Shown here one piece after another: positions 37,060 through 45,911 of a stretch of DNA of 64,000 nt. The first letter of the stretch is position 1. Each line of letters opens with the position of its first letter. The notes under the pieces are model-generated. The model was not told the DNA's origin, searched no databases, and was given only the letters and a program-made list of their open reading frames with translations. Origin of the DNA: Mycetohabitans endofungorum (GTDB lineage Bacteria; Pseudomonadota; Gammaproteobacteria; Burkholderiales; Burkholderiaceae); the NCBI RefSeq assembly GCF_037477895.1, contig NZ_CP132744.1:2480001-2544000 (forward strand). The letters run 5' to 3'. The translations under genes and the position numbers were made by a program.

Positions 37060-37419
37060 GACGGTGAAGACGCAACGCTTACCCTGCGCATCCAAATCGT
37101 GGGTGAGCTTTCCGCACTGCTCAATCGGTTAGCCGCCCGGAAAAGAACGCACAACCCACGCTCAACGCGTTTGATTGTCGATGAGTATGGACGCCCGCTC
37201 GGGCAGGCCGCACTGCGCTTTCGCTTCGATCGCGCCCGCGACGTAGCAGGCATTGATAAAAAAGACTTTCAGTTTAGAGACCTACGGGCGAAGGCGGGGA
37301 CGGACAAGGAAAGTGCGACCGATCTACGTGCAGCGCAATCGTTACTGGGGCATGGCAGCGTGGCGATGACAGAACACTATGTCCGCAAGCGTGGCATGCA
37401 AGTTACGCCTACCCGGTAA
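37060..37419 (+). pseudogene. Tyrosine recombinase (phage-type integrase) C-terminal remnant
   Basis: The plus-strand frame reads LTLRIQIVGELSALLNRLAA then LIVDEYGRPLGQAALRFRFD, FQFRDLRAKAGTDKESATD and LLGHGSVAMTEHYVRKRGMQ. The conserved Arg (RDLRAKAGTD), the LLGHGS histidine and the catalytic Tyr in EHYVR are present, but the first Arg region and the N-terminal arm/core domains are missing. It points to a former integrated element. It lies about 3 kb from tRNA-Thr. Confidence 0.85.
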
Positions 37420-37620
37420 GCGCGGCAATACTGGAAACGAGATGTTAACGCTGAAGTACATTAGTTTTTTCACACTTTGTGTGAATCTGCTAGCGACGAC
37501 GGCCAATCCCCACGGTGTTCAGTTTATCGCAGGCGGGCAGCTGCCCGGTCTTGAGCACACCGCAATTCGTGCCATTGCGGTTCTAGCGCTGCCCGTTATA
37601 AGCCGAGGCTGGTGACGAAC

Positions 37621-39516
37621 CTATTGTGGCCTATGGTAGAAGGGAAGATGTTCGGCACGCAGTTGGCACTCGTTACCCCTCGTCTCCAACTCTAGCCGCT
37701 GCTGCCTAGGCCGCTCCAAATTAGGGTTGCGTAACCACGGTATATGCGCGAGTATTGTTGCACGACTGGACTTATTGAGGCGGCTGCGTTCCGTAAAAGC
37801 CGTGATTTCGTTGACGGCATCTTGCCATTTCTGGTCGCTCATTGCGGTTGTCACGCCCTCTTGTCTTGCCTTGCTCAGCACGTCCAGTATTTCCGTTGCA
37901 ACGTAGCCGTTAAACAGCCGTAGCATAAGCTGCCATACCTGCTTTGAGCGCATGTCATCCAACTGGTAACTATATCGCAGTAGGGCGAGTGCGACCTGAT
38001 GACGCCCTATGGTCCCCATGGCCGAACATAATAAAGGCATATGCGCAAATATCATTGCACGAGTGGGCTCAGTGACGTGGTTACGTTCCACAAAAGCCAA
38101 AATTTCATTGACGGCATCGCTTCGTTTTCCACCATGCATTGAGTACTCTATGGCGGACATGAGCCTTGAATCACTAAACAACTCCAATAATTCCGCTTCA
38201 CTGCTGCCATCAAGCAGCTGCAGCGCACGCTGCCATACTTGCTTTGAGAGCACGTCATTCAGATAGGGACTACATTCCAGTAGGCCGAGGGCGGCCTGCA
38301 CACGCTGCGCGGGCAGCACGCGCAGTAGCGCAGGCTCCAGTAATTGAAGTTCGTGCGCGTGTTGCTCGGGTGGCAATCCAATTAAACTTAGTGGAAGACG
38401 GCGTAGCGCCATTCCCAGTTGCTCGTCCGAAAGCGATAACGCCAGTTGTCGCATTTCTGCATAGCGCACGGCACGCTCTGCTTCGGGCAAAACCCGTGTA
38501 GCAGCGGCCAACGCGCCGACCGATGCGCCTTGCTGAGAAGGGGGCAGCGATTGTGTTTGCTGCAGCAAGGCCACATAGGCCGAAAGAATATTGCTTTCGT
38601 TAAGTCTTGGGTCAGCCAATGCTGCGTAGCGCCTGACGGCCTGCTCTGCTTCGGGCGAATCCCGTATAGCAGCATCCAAGGCGCTGCCTCGCTGAGAAGC
38701 AGCCAGCTGCTGTAGCAAGGCCAAAGAGGCCGAGTCGGGGGCATTGCCTCTGCTAAGTGTCAGTCGATCAGCCAATAGGGGGATCAGCTTGGCTTGTTCA
38801 GACGGGTCTAGGTGCGCAAGCCGGTTGAGCAACGCCTGGTACCTTTCACGCTGAGGTGCTTGTGAGTTGAAGCGTCGATAGTCCACCTCCCCAAGCAACT
38901 CGGCCAGCTCGGGCCAGAAATTCTCTTGGTCAGGTCGACGTCTTTCGGCCATTGCATAGGCAAAATCGAATATGCTTTGCGGGCATGTGTAACTGCGCTG
39001 GGATAATAGCAACCTTTTTTGTATTCGAAAGCCTTGTTCCGGGATATGCTCGGCCGCCACGAACAGTCGTTTGAATGCTTCGACTCGCTGCTGCGGGGGT
39101 AAATATATTAATCGTGTAGAGAGTGCCAGGAGGGGTTCGACCCGCAGTTCCGGTCCAGCCTGGATACGCTCGATATCTTCAATCAGCTGTTGCCACGACG
39201 CAAAATCACAGACGTTGCGTGCTTGCTTGGTACAGCGCGCGGCCCATCGCCTTTCCTCCATTAGGTGATAAGTGCGCTTGTCCAGTAGTGAAAACGCAGG
39301 GATATCCTTAGCCGGCAAATGATCCGCAATAGTTAAAATCACGTTAACCGGCAGCGCAGTGTGAGTTTTCGGCTTTTTTAGCGATGTGTCGGGTGCCGGA
39401 CTCGCCGAACGCTTTATGCCCGTGGGCGGTGCAGCCGTAGGCTGTGGGCGGGCTTGTTCGTCGCTCGCGTAAATGGCGGCCTGCGTGTTCAAAGTGGCGT
39501 TTAGATCAAAGTCCAT
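37621..39516 (-). CDS. F-box-like protein with NLS-like motif and helical repeats, copy 2
   Basis: From the ATG at 39516 (MDFDLNATLNTQAAIYA) it has 631 residues; an upstream in-frame ATG at 39567 adds 17 residues absent from the paralogue. Residues 35-50 (KRSASPAPDTSLKKPK) fit a bipartite nuclear-localisation pattern, KR-x10-KKPK. An F-box-like segment follows at about 54-95 (ALPVNVILTIADHLPAKDIP, LLDKRTYHLM). The remainder is helical with recurring LPP-x-Q, LSDEQ and LPxAxR turns and a repeated KQVWQxxLxLxxG unit. It shares blocks such as FDFAYAMAERRRPDQ with copy 1. It is likely an effector acting in the host cell (inference). Confidence 0.72.
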   Translation of the reverse strand: MDFDLNATLNTQAAIYASDEQARPQPTAAPPTGIKRSASPAPDTSLKKPKTHTALPVNVILTIADHLPAKDIPAFSLLDKRTYHLMEERRWAARCTKQARNVCDFASWQQLIEDIERIQAGPELRVEPLLALSTRLIYLPPQQRVEAFKRLFVAAEHIPEQGFRIQKRLLLSQRSYTCPQSIFDFAYAMAERRRPDQENFWPELAELLGEVDYRRFNSQAPQRERYQALLNRLAHLDPSEQAKLIPLLADRLTLSRGNAPDSASLALLQQLAASQRGSALDAAIRDSPEAEQAVRRYAALADPRLNESNILSAYVALLQQTQSLPPSQQGASVGALAAATRVLPEAERAVRYAEMRQLALSLSDEQLGMALRRLPLSLIGLPPEQHAHELQLLEPALLRVLPAQRVQAALGLLECSPYLNDVLSKQVWQRALQLLDGSSEAELLELFSDSRLMSAIEYSMHGGKRSDAVNEILAFVERNHVTEPTRAMIFAHMPLLCSAMGTIGRHQVALALLRYSYQLDDMRSKQVWQLMLRLFNGYVATEILDVLSKARQEGVTTAMSDQKWQDAVNEITAFTERSRLNKSSRATILAHIPWLRNPNLERPRQQRLELETRGNECQLRAEHLPFYHRPQ

Positions 39517-40365
39517 CGGCAAGCTTAGCAAAAAGTGAGAAGAGCGCAGCGCGAAGCGATACTGCACGCACGATAGCCTAATGTCGCATGGCCACCCAGG
39601 CGGATACGAATAGGATTACGCCGACTTTATAACACGTAAGTGAACGGTTTTCTGAACCCTTGCTGATAACGCATGTACAAAGTCGGTCATCTTGAATTTG
39701 GCGCGTTAACAAGGTAGAGCAAAGATTGCCCGCCAAAACTCGCTGCGCGGCTGTATTGAAGTCAAAATCGGCCTATCCTCTGGCTATTGCCACGGTATTG
39801 GGGTCTTCTACTCGCTGGGCTCGTTCTTGTTATTTTAAAAAGGCAACGCTAAGCGCCAAACGGCGCACGCGCATCCAGGTGCGACAAAAAGCATCATCGA
39901 ACAAGGCCATCACCCATCCAACACTCAATACACAAAGGCGTTTCCCAGACAGCGGCGACACAATTTTGTTTGCAAGCGACGTGTGTAAATACGCGTGGTT
40001 GTAGCTCAGCTAACAAGAGTTTCTTTGCCACGCTTGGCGCTGTCGCGCTCATTGCCGGCTGATACGGTCCTGCTTCGCCTAGTAGGCAAGCTTGTCAAGT
40101 GTGCGTCAACCTTTTCGTCTCGCCAAGATGGGCGTTATCGCATCGCCAACTCAGCCGTGCTCTTATTCAATCGCCGATCGGCCGGTGACGGGGGCACTCT
40201 CTGCATGGTCAGCCCTCTTCCATCGGCTGGGATGGTAACTGGCGGCAGCTTCTTGTTGTTGGCGAGTCGTGCAGCACCGATCGGCGTGAAATGCTTAACT
40301 ACCAGTTGACCCTTCGGAGCGCGCTACGCGGCCTCCGTCTTGCCAGCAAAATTAATTTTGTAGAA
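39517..40365. other. Intergenic stretch between F-box copy 2 and the tRNA-Thr terminator
   Basis: About 850 bp with no gene I can support. Short frames on both strands lack family features. The left part is A/T-richer (tttataacacgtaag, ttattttaaaaagg) and must include the promoter of the second F-box gene. The right part may hold debris of old mobile elements at the island border. Confidence 0.4.
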
Positions 40366-40398
40366 CAAAAAAAGCGGGCCCCATTCGCTGGGACCCGC
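40366..40398 (-). terminator. Rho-independent terminator after tRNA-Thr
   Basis: On the minus strand GCGGGTCCCAG, a CGAA loop and TGGGGCCCGC form a near-perfect stem, followed by seven T residues (A-run at 40367-40373 on the plus strand). It lies 8 bp after the tRNA 3' end. Confidence 0.85.
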
Positions 40399-40406
40399 GT
40401 CAGTAT

Positions 40407-40482
<76 letters not shown>

Positions 40483-40525
40483 ATAGCCATATAGTATACT
40501 ACAGCCGCTAGTCTGCGGCAAAAAA

Positions 40526-41104
40526 TCATTTGATCACTTTCAGATGCTTGCGACTACTGTCCTTCCGACTCTCACCCGCGGCCTCGCCGGCATCGGGCCC
40601 TTGCACACTCGGACTCTCTGCGTGCTGCCCGCGCTGCGCCTCACGGCCGACCGCGGCCGACCCGCTCTGTTCCGCCTGCTGCAACACGCGCTCACGCAGC
40701 ACGCGTTGCTTCTCCTGCGGCGTCATATCGTAAAATTCATCTGCCGCGAGCGCCTCGAATTCCGGCGCGCCTTCAACCGGCTCCTGCGGAATCCCCTCGA
40801 CCGGGAACGCCATTCCCTGCCCGTTCTCGCGCGCATAAATCGCCAGAATATTGCCCACCGGCACCTCGATCTTGTGCGACTTGCCGGAGAAGCGCGCGAG
40901 GAATTCAATCACGTCGTTGCCCATTTGCAACTGGCTGGTCGCATCGAAGCTGATGTTGAGCACGATTTCGCCGTCACGCACGAATTGCCGAGGTACGCGC
41001 GTGCGGTTATCGACCTTCGCCGCGATATGCGGCGTAAATCCATTATCCGTGCACCACTCATAGAGCGCACGCAACAAGTAGGGCTTAGTGGAAATCTCTT
41101 GCAT
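40526..41104 (-). CDS. sspB: ClpXP adaptor SspB
   Basis: SspB tethers ssrA-tagged proteins from stalled ribosomes to ClpX for degradation. From the ATG at 41104 (MQEISTKPYLLRALYEWCTD) it has 192 residues. The tag-binding fold shows RTRVPRQFVRDGEIVLNIS and ARFSGKSHKIEVPVGNILAI. The extreme C-terminus SSRKHLKVIK resembles the ClpX-docking peptide (RGxPxLRVVK in E. coli). It forms the usual pair with sspA, 91 bp upstream. Confidence 0.95.
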   Translation of the reverse strand: MQEISTKPYLLRALYEWCTDNGFTPHIAAKVDNRTRVPRQFVRDGEIVLNISFDATSQLQMGNDVIEFLARFSGKSHKIEVPVGNILAIYARENGQGMAFPVEGIPQEPVEGAPEFEALAADEFYDMTPQEKQRVLRERVLQQAEQSGSAAVGREAQRGQHAESPSVQGPDAGEAAGESRKDSSRKHLKVIK

Positions 41105-41195
41105 TATTGTTCCTTGAACTGCCGACGCGTCGCGCCCGACACACGGGCGCCACACCGGCAAGCAGTGACGGCTGGGGACGCAAGCCCGCCGCCGC

Positions 41196-41807
41196 TTAAC
41201 GACGCATCACCTTCTCGGATGGCGTCAACGCCTCGATATAGGCAGGCCGGCTAAAAATGCGTTCCGCATATTTCATCAGCGGCGCTGCATTCTTGGATAG
41301 TTCGATGCCGTAGTGGTCTAGGCGCCATAACAACGGCGCGATCGCGACATCGAGCATCGAGAATTCTTCGCCCAGCATGTACTTGTTCTTGACAAAAATC
41401 GGTGCCAGTTGCGTCAACCGGTCTCGAATCGCCGCACGCGCGCGCTCGTGCGCTTTCTCGGCGGTCTTGCCCTTCTCATTCTCGAGCGTGCCAACGTGCA
41501 CGAACAGCTCTTTCTCAAAGTTGAGCAGGAACAGCCGTGCACGGGCACGCTGGACCGGATCGGCAGGCATCAATTGCGGATGGGGGAAACGCTCGTCGAT
41601 ATACTCGTTGATGATATTCGACTCGTACAGGATCAGATCGCGCTCCACGAGGATCGGCACCTGCCCGTACGGGTTCATCACCGAAATGTCCTCCGGTTTG
41701 TTGAACAGGTCAACATCGCGGATCTCAAAGTCCATGCCTTTTTCGAACAGCACCAACCGGCAACGCTGGGAGAATGGACAAGTGGTGCCGGAATACAAAA
41801 CCATCAT
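41196..41807 (-). CDS. sspA: Stringent starvation protein A
   Basis: A glutathione-S-transferase-fold protein that binds RNA polymerase and modulates transcription under stress. The ATG at 41807 (MMVLYSGTTCPFSQRCRLVL) is preceded by GAGGAAAG, and gives 203 residues. The thioredoxin-like half is about 1-80 (NPYGQVPILVERDLILYESN), and the all-helical C-terminal half follows. It is upstream of sspB and downstream of the cytochrome bc1 genes, the standard beta-proteobacterial order. Confidence 0.95.
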   Translation of the reverse strand: MMVLYSGTTCPFSQRCRLVLFEKGMDFEIRDVDLFNKPEDISVMNPYGQVPILVERDLILYESNIINEYIDERFPHPQLMPADPVQRARARLFLLNFEKELFVHVGTLENEKGKTAEKAHERARAAIRDRLTQLAPIFVKNKYMLGEEFSMLDVAIAPLLWRLDHYGIELSKNAAPLMKYAERIFSRPAYIEALTPSEKVMRR

Positions 41808-41901
41808 TTTTACTTTCCTCAAAAAACCGAAGGGCCCGTGCTGAGAAGACCACCCCATGCCGGTCTTCTTCGCTGCCAGCCCCACACCGCTAACGGTGTG
41901 T

Positions 41902-42651
41902 TTACTTGATATCTTTCCAGTACGCGGCGTTGAGTCTCCAGGCGCACAGGGTCAGCACGCCGAGAAACAGCAGCACCCACACGCCTATGCGCTCGCGCGT
42001 TTTGCGTGCCGGCTCTGACATCCAGGCAAGGTAGGAGACAAGGTCGGCGACAGACGAATCATAGTCTATCGGCGCAAGCGTCCCGTTGGTTACCTGGGTA
42101 AAGCCGTCGAACTGGTGCGTCACCTCACCGTTCTCACCTTTATGTTCAATGAATTTCGCGTCGCGCACGCCCTGCAGTTGCCACAGTACATGGGGCATTC
42201 CGACATTCGGGAACGCGAGGTTGTTCCACCCAGTCGGCCGCGTTGGGTCGCGATAGAACGTGCGCAAGTACGTGTACAACCAGTCCACGCCTCGCGCGCG
42301 CGCCTCGAGCGACAAGTCTGGCGGCGCGACGCCAAACCACTCCTGCGCATCGGCCGGGCGCATCGCAACGGTCATCGTGTCACCGATCTTGCCGCCGCTA
42401 AATAACAGGTTGTCCTCGATTGCCTTGTGCGAAATGCCGATCGACTGCAGCTTGCTATAGCGCAGCATGCTCGCGCTGTGGCAGCTCAGACAGTAGTTCA
42501 CAAACAACTGCGCGCCATGTTGCAGCGACGCGAGATTGTTGGTGCGGTCCGGCGCGCGATCGAGAACGATATCCTCCTCGGCACGGGCCACGCCCAACGT
42601 GGCAGCCAGCGCCGCTATCAGCAGCGCAAGTATCGAAAGCCATTTCTTCAT
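41902..42651 (-). CDS. petC: Cytochrome c1 of the bc1 complex
   Basis: The heme-c subunit that passes electrons from the Rieske protein to soluble cytochrome c. The start at 42651 gives a clear signal peptide (MKKWLSILALLIAALAATLG). The 249-residue protein has the heme-attachment motif CLSCHS near residue 50 and a C-terminal membrane anchor (IGVWVLLFLGVLTLCAWRL). The distal Met ligand is expected in the VAMRPADAQEWFG region or nearby. It is the last gene of petABC. Confidence 0.95.
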   Translation of the reverse strand: MKKWLSILALLIAALAATLGVARAEEDIVLDRAPDRTNNLASLQHGAQLFVNYCLSCHSASMLRYSKLQSIGISHKAIEDNLLFSGGKIGDTMTVAMRPADAQEWFGVAPPDLSLEARARGVDWLYTYLRTFYRDPTRPTGWNNLAFPNVGMPHVLWQLQGVRDAKFIEHKGENGEVTHQFDGFTQVTNGTLAPIDYDSSVADLVSYLAWMSEPARKTRERIGVWVLLFLGVLTLCAWRLNAAYWKDIK

Positions 42652-42683
42652 CGGTATTCTCCGTTCGCGTCCGATTCCCGCGT

Positions 42684-44069
42684 TCAATGCGGCTTGAAGG
42701 TCACGCGCTCGGGCGGCTGCTTGAATGTGCCCAGGCGAGTCCAGAACGGCATCCCAAGGAAGAATGCGAAATACACTAGCGTGCAAGCCTGCGCGATCAC
42801 GGTCGCGGCCGGGGAGGGAGGCCGCGTGCCGAGAAAGGCCAGTGTCAGAAAGACGACGACGAAGATCCCATAGAAGAATCGATGAAAGCCCGGACGATAG
42901 CGGATGGATTTGACCGGGCTACAATCGAGCCACGGCAGGAAAAACAGCGTGAGAACGGCGCCGCCCATGACGATAACGCCCCAGAACTTGGCCTGGGTGC
43001 TGATCATCGCGAGGATCACGAGCACGGCAGCCACGACCGAGCCAATCTTCTTCACCCCCCCGCGGGCCTTGATCAAGCCAAGCACGCCGAGCAACCCGGC
43101 TACGATCATCAACACGATCTTGAAGTCGTCCGTCGTCGCGCGCAGCATCGCGTAGAACGCGGTGAAGTACCAGACCGGTGCAATTTCGGTCGGCGTCTTG
43201 AGTGGGTCGGACGGCACGAAGTTGTTCGCCTCGAGGAAATAGCCGCCCATCTCGGGTGCGAAGAAGATGATCGCGCAGAACACGAGCAGAAAGACGCAGA
43301 CGCCAAAAAAGTCGTGCACCGAGTAGTACGGATGGAACGGGATGCCATCCAGCGGAATGCCGTTTGCATCTTTCTTGGCCTTGATCTCGATGCCATCGGG
43401 GTTGTTCGAGCCGACTTCATGCAGCGCGATGATGTGAACAACGACCAGACCGATCAGCACCAGCGGAATCGCGATCACGTGAAACGCAAAAAAGCGGTTC
43501 AACGTGACATCCGATACGACGTAGTCGCCACGGATCCACAGCGACAGGTCCGGACCGATGAACGGAATTGCGGAGAATAAGTTCACGATGACCTGCGCGC
43601 CCCAGAACGACATCTGGCCCCATGGCAACAAATAGCCGAAGAACGCTTCGGCCATCAGGCACAGGAAGATCAGGCAGCCGAAGATCCACACCAGTTCGCG
43701 CGGCTTGCGATAGGAGCCATACAGCAGCCCCCGGAACATATGTAGATAGACGACGACGAAAAACATCGATGCGCCGGTCGAATGCATGTACCGAATCAGC
43801 CAGCCCCACGGCACTTCGCGCATGATGTACTCGACCGACGCAAACGCCAGCTGCGAGTCGGGCTTGTAGTTCATCACCAGGAAGATGCCAGTGACGATCT
43901 GGATCACCAACACGAGCAGGGCCAGTGAGCCGAAGAAATACCAGAAGTTGAAATTTTTTGGCGCGTAGTACTCGGATACGTGCGCCTTCCAGGTGGAACT
44001 CAGCGGAAAGCGGCGATCGATCCAGCCGAGCAGGCCCGTGCCTTCATCAGGATTGTCCGTCGTCGCCAT
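42684..44069 (-). CDS. petB: Cytochrome b of the bc1 complex
   Basis: The 461-residue membrane subunit carries the two b hemes and the quinol oxidation and reduction sites. Visible landmarks are GWLIRYMHSTGASMFFVVVYLHMFR and RFFAFHVIAIPLVLIGLVVVHIIALH (heme His pairs), the Qo-site helix LPWGQMSFWGAQVI and PVWYFTAFYAMLRA (variant of the PEWY loop, here PVWY). The C-terminus is extended with an extra helix (FFYGIFVVVFLTLAFLG), as in other beta-proteobacteria. It starts one base before petA ends. Confidence 0.96.
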   Translation of the reverse strand: MATTDNPDEGTGLLGWIDRRFPLSSTWKAHVSEYYAPKNFNFWYFFGSLALLVLVIQIVTGIFLVMNYKPDSQLAFASVEYIMREVPWGWLIRYMHSTGASMFFVVVYLHMFRGLLYGSYRKPRELVWIFGCLIFLCLMAEAFFGYLLPWGQMSFWGAQVIVNLFSAIPFIGPDLSLWIRGDYVVSDVTLNRFFAFHVIAIPLVLIGLVVVHIIALHEVGSNNPDGIEIKAKKDANGIPLDGIPFHPYYSVHDFFGVCVFLLVFCAIIFFAPEMGGYFLEANNFVPSDPLKTPTEIAPVWYFTAFYAMLRATTDDFKIVLMIVAGLLGVLGLIKARGGVKKIGSVVAAVLVILAMISTQAKFWGVIVMGGAVLTLFFLPWLDCSPVKSIRYRPGFHRFFYGIFVVVFLTLAFLGTRPPSPAATVIAQACTLVYFAFFLGMPFWTRLGTFKQPPERVTFKPH

Positions 44070-44690
44070 TTACGCCTCTCCCTTCTCGTCCTGGCCAATC
44101 ACGAGCTGCGTGGCCGTCTTGAACATGAACGGCGGTACATCGAGATTTTGCGGTGCGGGCTTATTCTTGAACACGCGGCCGGCCAAGTCAAAGGTCGAGC
44201 CATGGCACGGACACAGCCAACCGCCCGGCCAGTGGGCCGGCAGGTTCGGCTGGGGACCTGGCGAAAAGCGCGGGCTCGGCGAACAGCCCAGGTGCGTGCA
44301 GATGCCCACGAGCACGAGGATGTTCTTGTGCTCCGGACGGGAGCGGTATTCGTTCTGGCAGTACTCGGGGAGCGGGATCGAAAAGGGATTCTGGGTATGC
44401 GGATCGGCGACCTCGCCATCGGCCTTGATGACCTCGGCCAACATCTGCTCGGTACGATTGATGATCCACACAGGCTTGCCGCGCCATGCAACGGTCATCA
44501 TCTCGCCGGGTTTCAGCGCACTGATGTCCACTTCGACCGGCGCGCCTGCGGCCCTGGCCTTTTCGGACGGTGCCAGCGATGCAGCAAACGGCACCAGGGT
44601 TGTCATGCTCCCCACTCCACCTGCTACTGACGTCGCTATCAGCCAGGTACGGCGGCTGCCATCGACGCGATTGTCTTCCTTGTCTCGCAT
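44070..44690 (-). CDS. petA: Ubiquinol-cytochrome c reductase Rieske iron-sulfur subunit
   Basis: It transfers electrons from ubiquinol to cytochrome c1 through a [2Fe-2S] cluster. The ATG at 44690 (MRDKEDNRVDGSRRTWLIAT) starts a Tat-type anchor (SRRTWLIATSVAGGVG); the 206-residue product ends with the cluster domain. The ligands lie in CTHLGC and CPCHGS. It is the first gene of petABC. Its Tat signal fits with tatABC encoded nearby at 47.2-48.8 kb. Confidence 0.96.
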   Translation of the reverse strand: MRDKEDNRVDGSRRTWLIATSVAGGVGSMTTLVPFAASLAPSEKARAAGAPVEVDISALKPGEMMTVAWRGKPVWIINRTEQMLAEVIKADGEVADPHTQNPFSIPLPEYCQNEYRSRPEHKNILVLVGICTHLGCSPSPRFSPGPQPNLPAHWPGGWLCPCHGSTFDLAGRVFKNKPAPQNLDVPPFMFKTATQLVIGQDEKGEA

Positions 44691-45145
44691 CACACGCCCC
44701 ACTTCTTGGTTGGACTCCAGTCTTCCTTCGGCTCTCCACTTATAGTGTGCGGGAATGTAGCCGCCATTTACAAGCCTTGGTTACAGCCTGCCGCGTAAAA
44801 GCTTGCTACGCAAGGGTTTGGCGACACCGATTCGCACAGCGCGACATCTAGAATTAAGCAAATACTTAACAAAATCACAAAATCGACGCCGCGCGGGATC
44901 CGCGGGCGCGGCGACTGACGCACACTCCATGGTAGGCTCAACCCGGCGGTGTGATGTGTCTGGTGCGGGGACGTGATGTGCCGAAGGCGAGCGACGCGGT
45001 CTGCGGCGGTGCATACATACCACCCCTGGCACGGCACGGCACGGCACGGCACGGCACGGCACGGCACGGGTGCGACAATACGCCGCATCATTCGCTCCTC
45101 GCCGATGCATGCGAGTTTGCCGGTGCAGATATCGACGCAGCCCAA
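44691..45145. other. Intergenic region: petABC promoter side and a microsatellite
   Basis: No gene is visible between petA and the Nif3-like gene, both on the minus strand. The right part next to petA (44700-44880) is A/T-richer (aattaagcaaatacttaacaaaatc) and should hold the petABC promoter. The left part holds a GGCAC tandem repeat (45028-45067). Confidence 0.5.
45028..45067. repeat. Pentanucleotide microsatellite (GGCAC)x8
   Basis: Eight perfect tandem copies of GGCAC, followed by a partial copy, lie about 80 bp downstream of the 3' end of the Nif3-like gene's reading direction start side, in non-coding DNA between petA and that gene. Such runs are prone to slippage. Confidence 0.95.
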
Positions 45146-45892
45146 CTAGACCGGATTATCGATGTCGATAAACAGATGTTCCAAGCCGAATGTGTCGGCC
45201 AAAAGGGCCCCGATGGCCTGCACGCCGTAACGTTCGGTCGCATGGTGGCCGGCCGACACATACGCCACGCCAGACTCCGCCGCCAAGTGGGTGGTGGGCT
45301 CGGATACTTCACCGCTTAGGTAGACATCGGCACCGGCCCGAATCGCATCGTCGAAATAGCCTTGCGCGGCGCCGGTGCACCACGCAACACGGCGCAACTT
45401 GCGATCGGGATCGCCGAGCACGAGCGGCGCGCGCCCAAGCGTATTGCCGACCTGTGCGGCCAGATGCGACAGCGACGTGGGCATCGGCAGCGTGGCGATG
45501 AAGCCGAGATCATTGTCACCGAACCGTGCGTCGGCCAGCCAGCCCATCCGCGCACCGAGTTGCGCGTTGTTGCCCAATTCCGCGTGAGCATCCAGCGGCA
45601 GATGGTAAGCCAACAGGTTGATGTCATTCTGGATCAGAAGGCGCAGTCGCCGATACTTTTGGCCCGTGATTTGCGGCGCTTCGTTCTTCCAAAAATACCC
45701 GTGATGTACGAGCACCGCATCAGCTTTCCAGTCGATCGCCGCCTCGAGCAACGCCGCGCAAGCGGTCACGCCGGTGACCACCCTCTCGATCCGGCGACGG
45801 CCCTCAACCTGCAAGCCGTTGGGGCAATAGTCCCGGAACCGCGACGTTTCGAGCAACCCGTTCAAGTACAATTCAAGTTCATTTCGATCCAT
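45146..45892 (-). CDS. Nif3-like dinuclear metal-centre protein (YbgI type)
   Basis: A 248-residue conserved cytosolic protein that forms a toroidal hexamer with two metal ions per subunit. Metal-ligand regions are VLVHHGYFW near residue 66, [10 protein letters not shown] near 100, and the C-terminal [20 protein letters not shown]. It is often annotated as GTP cyclohydrolase 1 type 2, but its cellular role is not settled. It is divergent from the DegS-type protease gene with only 19 bp between the start codons. Confidence 0.92.
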   Translation of the reverse strand: MDRNELELYLNGLLETSRFRDYCPNGLQVEGRRRIERVVTGVTACAALLEAAIDWKADAVLVHHGYFWKNEAPQITGQKYRRLRLLIQNDINLLAYHLPLDAHAELGNNAQLGARMGWLADARFGDNDLGFIATLPMPTSLSHLAAQVGNTLGRAPLVLGDPDRKLRRVAWCTGAAQGYFDDAIRAGADVYLSGEVSEPTTHLAAESGVAYVSAGHHATERYGVQAIGALLADTFGLEHLFIDIDNPV

Positions 45893-45911
45893 GCAGGCCC
45901 CATAAGTTCAA

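Noticed and set aside
44951..45319. A plus-strand frame through the GGCAC repeat
   Set aside because: It overlaps the Nif3-like gene on the opposite strand, and its ARHGTARHG stretch is produced by the microsatellite.
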